64,000 nucleotides of DNA from Halorubrum sp. SD626R. Lineage in GTDB: Archaea; Halobacteriota; Halobacteria; Halobacteriales; Haloferacaceae. Location of the stretch: positions 1 through 64,000 of the forward strand of contig NZ_CVRT01000047.1 in the NCBI RefSeq assembly GCF_001261915.1. Direction: 5' to 3'. Positions 1 to 9,398 of the stretch are shown here, in pieces. The translations under genes and the position numbers were made by a program. Position 1 is the stretch's first letter. Every line of letters starts with the position of its first letter. The notes below the pieces were generated by a model. It did not search any database and was not told the DNA's origin. It worked only from the letters and a program-made list of their open reading frames with translations.

Positions 1-2
1 GG

Positions 3-449
3 TACATCACGGAGGGACAGATCTACGTCGACCCCGACCTGAACAGTCAGGGCCTCCAGCCCCCGATCAACGTCCTCCCCAGCCTGTCGCGGCTGATGGA
101 CGACGGGATCGGCGAGGGGCTCACCCGCGAGGACCACGCCGACGTGAAAGACCAGATGTTCGCGGCGTACGCGGAGGGCGAGGACCTGCGCGACCTCGTG
201 AACATCGTCGGCCGCGAGGCGCTGTCGGAGCTCGACAACAAGTACCTCGACTTCGCCGACGCGTTCGAGTCGGAGTTCGTCGACCAGGGGTTCGACACGA
301 ACCGCGACATCGAGGAGACGCTCTCGATCGGCTGGGACCTGCTCTCGATGCTCCCGAAGGACGCCCTCAACCGGATCGACGAGGAGTTCATCGAGGAGCA
401 CTACCGCGAGGACGACTCCGAGCGTAAGGTCGTCGAAGCGGCCGACTGA
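3..449 (+). CDS. atpB: A-type ATP synthase subunit B, C-terminal part (5' end outside window)
   Basis: The frame is open from base 3 and gives the last 148 residues of the non-catalytic B subunit of the A1 head, which alternates with catalytic subunit A in the membrane-bound ATP synthase. The visible part starts in the conserved [13 protein letters not shown] strand, runs through the [13 protein letters not shown] loop, and continues into the helical C-terminal domain ([19 protein letters not shown]). The tail is acidic, as usual in haloarchaea. Subunit D follows 137 bp downstream, which is the normal haloarchaeal atp order. The start codon lies upstream of the window. Confidence 0.95.
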   Translation, partial: YITEGQIYVDPDLNSQGLQPPINVLPSLSRLMDDGIGEGLTREDHADVKDQMFAAYAEGEDLRDLVNIVGREALSELDNKYLDFADAFESEFVDQGFDTNRDIEETLSIGWDLLSMLPKDALNRIDEEFIEEHYREDDSERKVVEAAD

Positions 450-586
450 CGCGGCGTTCTTCCACTTTTCGCCCCGACCAGCGACCGCACCGCACCGCGC
501 CGGCGTCGGCGGGCCGTTGCTCGCGCGCGCGGACACGACGACTGGAAAGAATTATCCGCGTCGGAGCGGAAGCATTCCACAATACG

Positions 587-1288
587 ATGGCCAAGGACGT
601 CAAACCGACGCGGAAGAACCTGATGGCGATCGAGGACCGCATCGAGCTCTCCGAGCGCGGTCACGACACGCTCGAACAGAAGCGTGACGGCCTCATCATG
701 GAGTTCATGGACATCCTCGATCAGGCCCAAGACGTCCGCTCGGACGTGTCCGAGAACTACGAGACGGCCCAGCGCAAGATCGACATGGCCCGGGCGATGG
801 AGGGCGACGTCGCCGTCCGCGGCGCGGCCGCGGCGCTGAAAGAGCACCCCGAGATCACGACCCAGTCGAAGAACATCATGGGCGTCGTGGTCCCCCAGAT
901 CGAGTCCTCGAAGGTGAAGAAGAGCCTCGACGAGCGCGGCTACGGGCTGCTCGGCTCCTCCGCCCGCATCGACGAGGCGGCCGACGCCTACGAGGAACTG
1001 TTAGAGAAGATCATCCTCGCGGCCGAGGTCGAGACGGCCATGAAGAAGATGCTCACGGAGATCGAGACCACCAAGCGCCGCGTGAACGCCTTGGAGTTCA
1101 CGCTCCTCCCCGGCCTCTACGAGAACCAGGAGTACATCGAGCAGAAGTTAGAGGAGCAGGAGCGCGAGGAGATCTTCCGCATGAAGAAGATCAAGGCGAA
1201 GAAAGAGGAAGAGGAGAAGGAAGAGGAGGAAGCGGCCGCCGCCGAGGCCGCCGCGGCCGAGACCGAGGAGCCGGAGCCCGCGGACTGA
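587..1288 (+). CDS. atpD: A-type ATP synthase subunit D
   Basis: This 233-residue protein is the central-stalk D subunit, the coiled-coil rotor that couples A1 catalysis to proton flow through A0. The N-terminus ([20 protein letters not shown]) and the long helix that follows (LLEQKRD-like region, then [20 protein letters not shown]) are typical of the family. The last 40 residues are a Lys/Glu-rich helix ending in an Ala/Glu stretch, longer than in many non-halophilic homologues. An AT-rich element near 550-556 lies about 30 nt before the ATG and may give it its own promoter. Confidence 0.95.
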   Translation: MAKDVKPTRKNLMAIEDRIELSERGHDTLEQKRDGLIMEFMDILDQAQDVRSDVSENYETAQRKIDMARAMEGDVAVRGAAAALKEHPEITTQSKNIMGVVVPQIESSKVKKSLDERGYGLLGSSARIDEAADAYEELLEKIILAAEVETAMKKMLTEIETTKRRVNALEFTLLPGLYENQEYIEQKLEEQEREEIFRMKKIKAKKEEEEKEEEEAAAAEAAAAETEEPEPAD

Positions 1289-1357
1289 CCGCACACTGAC
1301 CGCTCTCGCCGGCCCGCATCGCCTCACCGAACCCCAATCTCACCCGTCTCGCTTCTC

Positions 1358-1762
1358 ATGTCCTGTCCCCGCTGTGACGCCGCCCTCGTCGCCTTCGACG
1401 TGCCGCCCGCACTCCGCGAGTACGCGCCGGCCGACACGACGGCGATCTGTACGCGCTGTCTGCGGACGTTCGCCGTCGGCGAGGGTGACGACGCCGTCGT
1501 CGCCGAGCGTATCGGAGCGGACCCGTCTGCCGACCTCTCTGCCGTCGACCCCGCGTTCCCGGACGGCGAAGCGGGCGCGGCGCTCGCGCTCGTCTGCGGG
1601 CAGTTGGAGTCGTTCGCGCTCAACCGCGCCTCGATCGAGGCGCTCGTCGAGCACGCGGAGCGGTCGGGCGCCGACGTCTTCGCATTCCTGGAGCGGCTCG
1701 ACGCCGAGGACGCCGCGTTCGACCTCGACCGTCGACGCGCGGCGCTGCTCGACGTGCTGTGA
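1358..1762 (+). CDS. small zinc-ribbon protein of an uncharacterised haloarchaeal family (DUF6276-like)
   Basis: This 134-residue acidic protein has two CxxC knuckles near the N-terminus (C3/C6 and C31/C34), consistent with one bound zinc. The remainder (about residues 45-134) is predicted helical and ends in DLDRRRAALLDVL. It resembles the haloarchaeal family I recall as DUF6276, which has no assigned function; the family number is from memory. It lies alone between atpD and a convergent membrane-protein gene, so the context does not suggest a role. Confidence 0.7.
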   Translation: MSCPRCDAALVAFDVPPALREYAPADTTAICTRCLRTFAVGEGDDAVVAERIGADPSADLSAVDPAFPDGEAGAALALVCGQLESFALNRASIEALVEHAERSGADVFAFLERLDAEDAAFDLDRRRAALLDVL

Positions 1763-1793
1763 GCGGTCGCCGCCGGGGTCGACGCTCGGCCGG

Positions 1794-2153
1794 TCAGGAG
1801 TCGTCGAGGTCGACGCCCGGGGGGTCGTCCCACTCGTCCTCGTCGTCCTCCTCGTCGGCCTCGGTCCCGGCCGGGCCGAGCGACCGCTCGCCCCGCCGCC
1901 GCTCGTGGACGGCGAGGCCGGCCTTGCGGGCGTCGCTCCCGCCGGCGTAGGGGTCCTCGGACGGATCGTACGACTGCTCGTCGCGCTCGAAGAGGTACGC
2001 GAAGAGCCCGAACAGCGGGACGACGAAGGCGATGAGCGCCCACTTCCGCCGGTTCATCCCGTGTCTCGGCGCGTCGACGTAGACGTAGGCGGCGAAGCCG
2101 ACGAGCCACGCGAGCGGAACGCCGACGAGGATGGCGACGACGAGGGGTTGCAT
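1794..2153 (-). CDS. small membrane protein, two TM segments plus acidic tail
   Basis: This 119-residue protein starts at MQPLVVAILVGVPLAW. It has one N-terminal membrane span (about residues 3-25) and a second one (about 36-56, WALIAFVVPLFGLFAYLF) followed by ERDEQ, a layout like the PLDc_N (phospholipase-D nuclease N-terminal) membrane module. The last 60 residues are hydrophilic and very Asp/Glu-rich. The internal ATG at 2153 was preferred to an upstream start because a TATA-like GCTTAAG at about 2180-2186 sits 27-30 nt before it. No function can be assigned. Confidence 0.65.
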   Translation of the reverse strand: MQPLVVAILVGVPLAWLVGFAAYVYVDAPRHGMNRRKWALIAFVVPLFGLFAYLFERDEQSYDPSEDPYAGGSDARKAGLAVHERRRGERSLGPAGTEADEEDDEDEWDDPPGVDLDDS

Positions 2154-2276
2154 ACCCCCGCTTCGGGCTCGTCGGCTTAAGCGCACGGGTGGGTTTCGGG
2201 TGGAACGCGACCGCGTCGGCGCCGGTGAGCCGGTCCCGGCCGAAGGACACTATCCGATGGAGCCCGTACCGATCCC

Positions 2277-3662
2277 ATGCAGCTGTTCTGGCACCGACGC
2301 GACCCGCGGACCCGGGACAACGCCGGACTCGCGGCCGCCGCGCGGGCGGGGACCGTCGTCCCCGTCTTCGTCTACGACGCCGACCTGTTCGAGACGGTGG
2401 GAGCGCGCCAGCGGGCGTTCCTCCTCCGCCACGTGAAGCGGCTGGAGGCGCGCTACCGAGAGCTCGGGAGCGACCTCGTCGTCCGCGCGGGCGACCCCGA
2501 GGACGTCCTCGTCGACCTCGCCGACGAGCACGGCGCCGAGACCGTCTTCTACAACGAGTACTACCGACCCGCCCGCCGCAACCGGCAGCGCGCCGTCGAG
2601 GACGCGCTCGCGGGCGCCGGCGTCGAGACGGACGCGCGCACCGACGCCGTGCTGGTCGACCCCGGTCGGCTGGAGGAGCGCTACGCGAACCACTCCCGGT
2701 TCCACGACGACTGGGAGGCGGTCCCCAAGGCAGGACCGTATTCCGAGCCCGACCCCGAGTCGCTCGCGGTCGTGCGCGACGGGAAGACGGTCCCCGAACC
2801 GGACGCCGACATCGACCTCCCCGCCGCGGGGTACGACGGCGCCCGCGAGCGGTTCGACGACTTCCTCGACTACGGGATCGCGTCGTACAACGACACCCGC
2901 GACGACCTCCGGCGCGCGGTCGAGGCGCCGACGCGCGCGGTCTCGCGCATGTCCCCGTACCTCGCGACCGGGGCGATCGGGATCCGCGAGGTGTGGGCCG
3001 GCGCGAGCGACGTCTACGAGGCCGTGACGGGCGGCGAGCGCCGCAACGTCGACAAGTACCGCTACGAGCTGTCGTGGCGCGAGCAGATGTACCACCTGCT
3101 CTACTACAACCCGGACCTGGCGGTGTCGAACTACAAGTCGTTCCCGAACGAGATCGCGTGGCGCGACGACGACGCCGACTTCGACGCGTGGACGCACGGC
3201 GAGACCGGCTATCCCCTCGTCGACGCCGGGATGCGACAGCTGAACGCCGAGGGGTACATCCACAACCGGCCGCGGCAGGTCGTCGCGAGCTTCCTCACCA
3301 AGCACCTCCTGATCGACTGGCGGCGCGGGGCGCGCTACTTCACGAAGCAGCTGATCGACCACGACTACGCCTCGAACCACGGCGCGTGGCAGTGGACCGC
3401 TTCCACCGGGACCGACTCTGTCGACGTCCGCATCTTCGACCCGGTGAGCCAGATGAGCAAGTACGACGACGGCGCCCACTTCGTGAAGGAGTACGTCCCG
3501 GAGCTCCGGGACGTGCCCGCCGGGAAAATCGTCGACTGGCCGACGCTCTCGCGCCGCGAACGCGAGGAGCTCGCGCCCGACTACCCGCATCCGATCGTCG
3601 ACCGGAACGAGGGGTACGAGCGCGCCCAGCGCGTTTTCGAGGAGGCGCTCGGGAAGCGGTGA
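2277..3662 (+). CDS. phr: deoxyribodipyrimidine photolyase (class I, CPD-type)
   Basis: This 461-residue protein repairs cyclobutane pyrimidine dimers using light and FAD. The N-terminal alpha/beta antenna domain begins MQLFWHRRDPRTRDNAGL. The FAD domain carries the family landmarks WREQMYHLL, NRPRQVVASFLTKHLL, and the block NHGAWQWTASTGTDSVDVR followed by RIFDPVSQ. Length and order match haloarchaeal Phr2-type photolyases, which are expected in sunlit brines. It is monocistronic; the next 460 bp hold an interspersed repeat. A cryptochrome-like function is less likely because all photolyase landmarks are retained. Confidence 0.95.
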   Translation: MQLFWHRRDPRTRDNAGLAAAARAGTVVPVFVYDADLFETVGARQRAFLLRHVKRLEARYRELGSDLVVRAGDPEDVLVDLADEHGAETVFYNEYYRPARRNRQRAVEDALAGAGVETDARTDAVLVDPGRLEERYANHSRFHDDWEAVPKAGPYSEPDPESLAVVRDGKTVPEPDADIDLPAAGYDGARERFDDFLDYGIASYNDTRDDLRRAVEAPTRAVSRMSPYLATGAIGIREVWAGASDVYEAVTGGERRNVDKYRYELSWREQMYHLLYYNPDLAVSNYKSFPNEIAWRDDDADFDAWTHGETGYPLVDAGMRQLNAEGYIHNRPRQVVASFLTKHLLIDWRRGARYFTKQLIDHDYASNHGAWQWTASTGTDSVDVRIFDPVSQMSKYDDGAHFVKEYVPELRDVPAGKIVDWPTLSRREREELAPDYPHPIVDRNEGYERAQRVFEEALGKR

Positions 3663-3687
3663 GAAGCGATCGTACACGGTAAACTGC

Positions 3688-3947
3688 GGTGGCGCGCGCC
3701 TCCGAGCGGCCGCCACCGGCGGCCGCGAAGGATCGCGTGCGAGGGACGCCGCGAGCGAAGCGAGCGGCGAGGCTGGAGAGGTGTGAGGCTTGCGGTGCGG
3801 AGGGGTGCGACGGGACTCAAAGGGGCAGCCGTGAGGCGGGCGCAGGCGACGCCAAGCACCGCAGAGAGGGAGCGAACGAAGTGAGCGACCGAGTGAGGAG
3901 CGCAGCGAGCGTGCGCCCGCCTCGCGGCTGGGGCTTTGGCGGTGTTT
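3688..3947 (+). repeat. interspersed intergenic repeat, copy A (inverted partner at 5708-5959)
   Basis: This non-coding block reads the same, with scattered substitutions and small indels, as the reverse complement of 5708-5959. Shared landmarks in order are GCGCGCGCCTCCGAG-like start, a hairpin-forming CGCCGCGAGCGAAGCGAGCG element, GCGAGGCTGG, GGGACTCAAAGGGGCAGCCG, AAGCACCGCAG and the end GGCTGGGGCTTTGGCGG. The two copies flank cysS in opposite orientation. A second copy of only the tail motif GGCTGGGGCTTTGGAGG lies at 3983-3999. No ORF inside has typical haloarchaeal coding character. Confidence 0.8.
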
Positions 3948-3982
3948 CCCGTCGATCCGTAGTCAACTAGGTATAACCGAGC

Positions 3983-3999
3983 GGCTGGGGCTTTGGAGG
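3983..3999 (+). repeat. extra copy of the repeat tail motif
   Basis: GGCTGGGGCTTTGGAGG repeats the terminal motif of copy A (3926-3942) 57 bp downstream, with a single base difference. It suggests either a degraded second repeat unit or that this tail is a functional end of the element. Confidence 0.6.
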
Positions 4000-4094
4000 C
4001 GCCCGCAGTCGATTCGCTGTCAGTAGCGTTCATTTATATACAGACAACCAGCACGTCTAAGCGCTCGTCTCCGTCTCCTCTCCCGATCCGACGG

Positions 4095-4100
4095 TTTAAA
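4095..4100 (+). promoter_or_regulatory. TATA-like element for cysS
   Basis: TTTAAA lies about 29 nt upstream of the cysS ATG at 4127, the spacing expected for a leaderless haloarchaeal transcript. A further AT-rich stretch (CATTTATATACAG, about 4030-4042) could be an upstream or opposing promoter. Confidence 0.55.
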
Positions 4101-4126
4101 ACTCTCACCGTAGCAACGCCACGGTA

Positions 4127-5608
<1,482 letters not shown>

Positions 5609-5707
5609 GACGGGCCTGTCTACTTCCGAGCCCGTGAGTACCGCATAGGGGACAGCTTCGAAACTCCGGCCGCTCGGCTGTACGTTCTTGATACCGAAGC
5701 TACGGTG

Positions 5708-5959
5708 AACACCTCTAAAGCCCCAGCTGTGCGGACCCCGCACACTCGTTGCGCTCCTCCCTCGTTCGCTCCGCTCATTCGCTGCGGTGCTTACGTCGTC
5801 TGCGGGGTCCGCACGGCTGCCCCTTCGAGTCCCACCCGACCGCTACCGCACAGCACCTCACGCCTCCCCAGCCTCGCCGCTCGCTACGCTCGCGGCGTCC
5901 ATCGTACGCGCTCCTCGTGGCCGCCTTTGGCGTCCACTCGGAGGCGCGCGCCGACCACC
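5708..5959 (-). repeat. interspersed intergenic repeat, copy B (inverted relative to copy A)
   Basis: On the minus strand this block repeats copy A at 3688-3947. It starts near 5959 with GCGCGCGCCTCCGAGTGG, has the same hairpin unit (CGCCGCGAGCGTAGCGAGCG), GGGACTCGAAGGGGCAGCCG and AAGCACCGCAG, and ends at 5708 with AGCTGGGGCTTTAGAGG. It fills most of the 359 bp gap between cysS and pheA. The central part, with GTGCGGGGTCCGCAC-type palindromic sequence, differs most from copy A. Confidence 0.8.
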
Positions 5960-5967
5960 TCTTTTAT

Positions 5968-6774
5968 TTATTCTAATACATGCTGCGTGTCGTACGATCC
6001 GAGCACTTTGACCCACCCGTTGTCGGCGATGGCCTCGATGTCATCCACCGCCTTCGCCATGTGGTCCTCGTAGAGCCCGGCGTCGACGTCGAAGTGGAAC
6101 AGGTAGTCGCCGAGGCGCTCGCCGCTCGGACGCGATTCGATCCGCGAGAGGTTGAGGTTGCGGTCGGCGAACGCCTCCAGCAGTTCGAGCAGGAGCCCGG
6201 GGTAGTTCGCGTTCGGGTAGACGATGAGGGTGGTCTTCCCGCCGGCGTCCGAGCGCGCGGACACCGGTGCCACGACGAGGAACCGCGTGGCGTTGGAGGT
6301 GCGGTCTTGGATGTCCTCCGCGAGGATCTCCAGGTCGTCGCCGGCGTTGTCCGGGTGGCCGATCCCGGCGATACGGGCGTCCTCGCGGGCGCGCTCGACC
6401 CCGCGCGCGGTGGAGGCGACCGCTTCGAGCCCGGCGTTCGGGTAGTGCTCCTCCAGCCAGTTGCGGCACTGCGCGAGCGCCTGCGAGTGGCTGGCGACGA
6501 CCTCGAACTCCGACTCCTGCGCGAGGAGCGCGTGCCGGATCGGGGTGACGACCTCCCGGGTGACGGCGACGTCGTAGTCGGCCAGCGCGTCGAGGCTCTC
6601 CGTGACCGAGCCCTCGATGCTGTTCTCGATGGGGACGACTCCCCGTTCGAACTCGCCGGCCGCGACGGCGTCGACGATGGCGGTGACCGACTCGCGGAAC
6701 GACACCTCGGCGGCGACGGCCCGCGCCGCACGGTGTGAGTACGTGCCGGCGGGACCGAGGGTGACGGCGTTCAT
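5968..6774 (-). CDS. pheA: prephenate dehydratase
   Basis: This 268-residue enzyme converts prephenate to phenylpyruvate in phenylalanine biosynthesis. The catalytic PDT domain begins VTLGPAGTYSHRAAR and includes the EGSVTESLD and SHSQALAQCRNWL segments. The C-terminal ACT regulatory domain carries the phenylalanine-binding motif as LSRIESRPSGERLGDYLF. There is no fused chorismate mutase domain, as usual in haloarchaea. A T-rich TATA-like stretch at about 6798-6806 lies 27-30 nt before the ATG, pointing to a leaderless mRNA. The 3' end abuts the interspersed repeat. Confidence 0.95.
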   Translation of the reverse strand: MNAVTLGPAGTYSHRAARAVAAEVSFRESVTAIVDAVAAGEFERGVVPIENSIEGSVTESLDALADYDVAVTREVVTPIRHALLAQESEFEVVASHSQALAQCRNWLEEHYPNAGLEAVASTARGVERAREDARIAGIGHPDNAGDDLEILAEDIQDRTSNATRFLVVAPVSARSDAGGKTTLIVYPNANYPGLLLELLEAFADRNLNLSRIESRPSGERLGDYLFHFDVDAGLYEDHMAKAVDDIEAIADNGWVKVLGSYDTQHVLE

Positions 6775-6870
6775 CGCCCCTACCTATCAGAGCGCGTTAG
6801 AAAAACGTGCGGGGTCCCGGGGCGAGCGAGCGACGGGAGCGACGGAAGCGACGGAAACGGCGAGAGCGGC

Positions 6871-7389
6871 TCACGCCGGGACCCCGCCCGCGAGGAGCGC
6901 GGCGTCGACGAGCAGCAGCGCGGCGAGCCCGGCGCTCGCGAGCAGGTACGGGCGCGAGCGGGCGGCGAGCCGCGCCGCGGTCGGCCCGTCGCCGCCGAGC
7001 GCGTCGACCGGGAACCCCTCGGCCATGTACGCGCCCCACCCGATATCGGGGTCGACCTCGCGGCGCATCCGGAGGACGCCGAGCTCCACGAGGCCGTTCA
7101 TCGCGCCCCACAGCGAGAGCATCGCGAGGACGGCCCATCCCCTCGGGCTCGCCGTGAGGAGGTCGAGCGGCGTGTACAGCGTCCAGATCATGTACGCGCC
7201 GGTGACGGGGAGGACGACCCCGGTCCAGCGCGTGATCACGAGGAGGCGGTGCGCGGCGTCGACGAACGCCGCCCGGCCGAGCGTTCCGTCGGCCGCCCGC
7301 GGGAGGGTCGCGTATGCGACGTACAGCGTCGCGCCGGTCCACAGCGCGCCGGAGACCACGTGGAGGACGAAGGCGGTCGTGAGGAACAC
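6871..7389 (-). CDS. four-TM integral membrane protein (CopD/DUF2269-like)
   Basis: This 172-residue protein has four hydrophobic segments: FLTTAFVLHVVSGALWTGAT, then ITRWTGVVLPVTGAYMIW, then VLAMLSLWGAMNGLVELGVL, and a C-terminal span ending in LLLVDAALLAG. The first helix with its HxxSGALWTG pattern resembles CopD-like or DUF2269 proteins, but no metal site is obvious. The GTG at 7389 was chosen over the ATG at 7476 because a TATA-like AAAATAAA (plus-strand 7412-7419) lies about 27 nt upstream and the extra N-terminal residues are Arg-rich and unconserved in look. Confidence 0.6.
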   Translation of the reverse strand: MFLTTAFVLHVVSGALWTGATLYVAYATLPRAADGTLGRAAFVDAAHRLLVITRWTGVVLPVTGAYMIWTLYTPLDLLTASPRGWAVLAMLSLWGAMNGLVELGVLRMRREVDPDIGWGAYMAEGFPVDALGGDGPTAARLAARSRPYLLASAGLAALLLVDAALLAGGVPA

Positions 7390-7485
7390 GCGAACGGCTC
7401 CGGGCGCCCGGAAAATAAAGACACGCCGGCGTTCCCGGAGCGTAGCGCTCCGCCGAACGACGAGGACGAAACACATCCCCGACGG

Positions 7486-7845
7486 CTACGGGAGCCGAAG
7501 CGTCCCGACGTACCGGTGCCAGCCGTCGATCGTCTCGGCGTACAAGTACGCCTCCGGCGGCTCGATCCCCCAGGCGCGGAGCCTGTCGTCGACGCCGTCG
7601 GCGTACGTCGCGAGGAATGACCCGCGGTCCCGGAGCGTCGGCGACGTCCGCGCGTGCTCCGTCTCGAACCGACAGCGCGCCGTCCGGCCGTCGCCGGTCG
7701 GGTCGATCCGGAGCCGGAGGTCGGAGCGGAGCCGCTCCCGGACCGGCGGCGGATCGCCGCGGAGGTGCCCCTCGCCGAAGGCGTCGAGCGCCGCGAGCGC
7801 CTCGTCCGGGACGTGGTTCACGCCGGAGAATGAGCCTGCGGGCAC
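7486..7845 (-). CDS. hypothetical haloarchaeal protein, cotranscribed with the gene at 7847-8398
   Basis: This is a 119-residue acidic soluble protein starting at a GTG (VPAGSFSGVNHVPDEAL). It contains an Arg-rich beta-like middle (LRSDLRLRIDPTGDGRTARC) and ends in ETIDGWHRYVGTLRLP. The start codon lies 1 nt downstream of the stop of the preceding gene, so translation is probably coupled. I do not recognise the family. The pair lies upstream of the convergent permease-like gene and is divergent from cbiX. Confidence 0.55.
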   Translation of the reverse strand: MPAGSFSGVNHVPDEALAALDAFGEGHLRGDPPPVRERLRSDLRLRIDPTGDGRTARCRFETEHARTSPTLRDRGSFLATYADGVDDRLRAWGIEPPEAYLYAETIDGWHRYVGTLRLP

Positions 7846-7846
7846 C

Positions 7847-8398
7847 TCAGTCGTTCGGCACCGCCGCCAGCGCGTCCTCGACCGTCCGGACCGCGGTCGC
7901 GCCGTCGCGCCGCCCCACCACGACGACGAGCGCGTCCCCGGCGACCCCGGCGGCCGCGACGTCGACGTCGACGGCGGCGAGACGGCGGAGGACGGCCGCG
8001 AGCGCCCGAGCGTCGACATCGCCGGTCGCGAGGACGGCCGTCTCGCGCCCCTCGGGGACGACCGTCGCGCCGCCGACGCGGAGCAGGGGGTCGGCGTCGT
8101 CCAGCCCGCCGGCTCCGCGGTCGCCCTCGGCGTCTCGCTCCCCTTCGACCACGCCGACCCCGCTCCGCATCGACACGCTCGCCCCCCGCTCGGCGGTCGC
8201 GTACGCGGGGAGGTCCTCGCGGAACCGCCGGAGCGCGGCCGCGATCGCGTCGGTGTCGGCGTCGCCGTCGCCGCCGAGGTCGGCCTCGTCGGCGAGCCAC
8301 GCGGCGGCGGCGCTGTGGTTCAACACGCCGGCGCGGAGCGCGTCGAGGACGAACGGACGGGCCCGGGCCGCTTCACGGGTGTCGGCTGCCAGCGACAT
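7847..8398 (-). CDS. conserved haloarchaeal protein of unknown function
   Basis: This 183-residue protein begins MSLAADTREAARARPFVLDALRAGVLNHSAAAAWL, an HTH-like helical segment often seen in small haloarchaeal proteins. The C-terminal half (about residues 115-183) has an ACT-like alternation of strands and helices: ETAVLATGDVDARALAAVLRR, then VDVDVAAAGVAGDALVVVVGR. This could mean an amino-acid or ligand-sensing fold, but that is inference. The ATG at 8398 was chosen over 8425 because the preceding residues look non-coding. Confidence 0.6.
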   Translation of the reverse strand: MSLAADTREAARARPFVLDALRAGVLNHSAAAAWLADEADLGGDGDADTDAIAAALRRFREDLPAYATAERGASVSMRSGVGVVEGERDAEGDRGAGGLDDADPLLRVGGATVVPEGRETAVLATGDVDARALAAVLRRLAAVDVDVAAAGVAGDALVVVVGRRDGATAVRTVEDALAAVPND

Positions 8399-8526
8399 GG
8401 TCGCCCCTGCGGCGCGGGACGGCATGGCGATTTCGGTCGGCGGAGGGCGGGCCGGCGACGCCGACCGGTTTCCCGCGACCTCGGACGTGCCGAAGTCCCT
8501 AAGAGCGGCGCGCCCCCAGCGTGGGT

Positions 8527-9396
8527 ATGCAGTCGCTCGTCATCGTCGCACACGGCTCGCACCTCAATCCGGAGTCGAGCGCGCCGACGTACGACCACGC
8601 GGACACCATCCGCGCGACCGGCGCGTTCGACGAGGTGAAGACCGGCTTCTGGAAGGAGGAACCGCACTTCCGAGAGGTGCTCCGCACCGTCGAGGGCGAC
8701 GAGGTCTACGTCGTCCCGCTGTTCGTCTCGGAGGGGTACTTCACCGAGCAGGTGATCCCCCGCGAGCTCCGGCTCGACGGCTGGGACGTCTCCGAGTGGG
8801 ACTCCGACGGCCTCTCGGCCGACCAGGCCACGCTCGTCGCCGAGGACATCGACCGGGAGGTCCACTACTGCGGCCCGGTTGGGACCCACCGCGCGATGAC
8901 CGACGTGATCGTCCGGCGCGCCGAGTCGGTCACCGGCGACCCCGACGTGGGCGACGGGTTCGGCCTCGCCGTCGTCGGCCACGGCACCGAGCGCAACGAG
9001 AACAGCGCGAAGGCGATCGAGTACCACGCCGACCGGATCGCCGAGCGCGACCGCTTCGACGAGGTGGAGGCGCTGTACATGGACGAGGACCCCGAGGTCG
9101 ACGACCTCCCCGAGTTCTTCGAGAGCGACGACGTGGTCCTCGTCCCGCTGTTCATCGCCGACGGCTACCACACCCAGGAGGACATCCCGGAGGACGTGGG
9201 GCTCTGCGAGGACCACACCGAGGGGTACGACGTGCCCACCGACGTCGACGGCACCCGGGTCTGGTACGCGGGCGCGGTCGGCACCGAGCCCCTGATGGCC
9301 GACGTGATCTTAGAGCGCGCGGCCGACGCCGGCGCCGACCTCGGGACCGCGCTCGACGACGTTCGCGAGACCACCCGCGTCGCCGCGGGGGACTGA
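8527..9396 (+). CDS. cbiX: CbiX-type sirohydrochlorin chelatase (two-domain)
   Basis: This 289-residue protein belongs to the CbiX/SirB chelatase family, which inserts cobalt (or iron) into sirohydrochlorin in corrin or siroheme synthesis. It has two tandem half-domains: the first with the metal-binding VAHGSHLNPES and PLFVSEGYFTEQVIP, the second with VVGHGTERNENSAKA and PLFIADGYHTQEDIP. The repeated histidines are the expected metal ligands. The ATG at 8527 is preferred over the GTG at 8521. The DR2241-type gene starts 3 nt after its stop, so the two form an operon. The remaining cobalamin genes visible here are 43 kb away. Confidence 0.88.
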   Translation: MQSLVIVAHGSHLNPESSAPTYDHADTIRATGAFDEVKTGFWKEEPHFREVLRTVEGDEVYVVPLFVSEGYFTEQVIPRELRLDGWDVSEWDSDGLSADQATLVAEDIDREVHYCGPVGTHRAMTDVIVRRAESVTGDPDVGDGFGLAVVGHGTERNENSAKAIEYHADRIAERDRFDEVEALYMDEDPEVDDLPEFFESDDVVLVPLFIADGYHTQEDIPEDVGLCEDHTEGYDVPTDVDGTRVWYAGAVGTEPLMADVILERAADAGADLGTALDDVRETTRVAAGD

Positions 9397-9398
9397 CC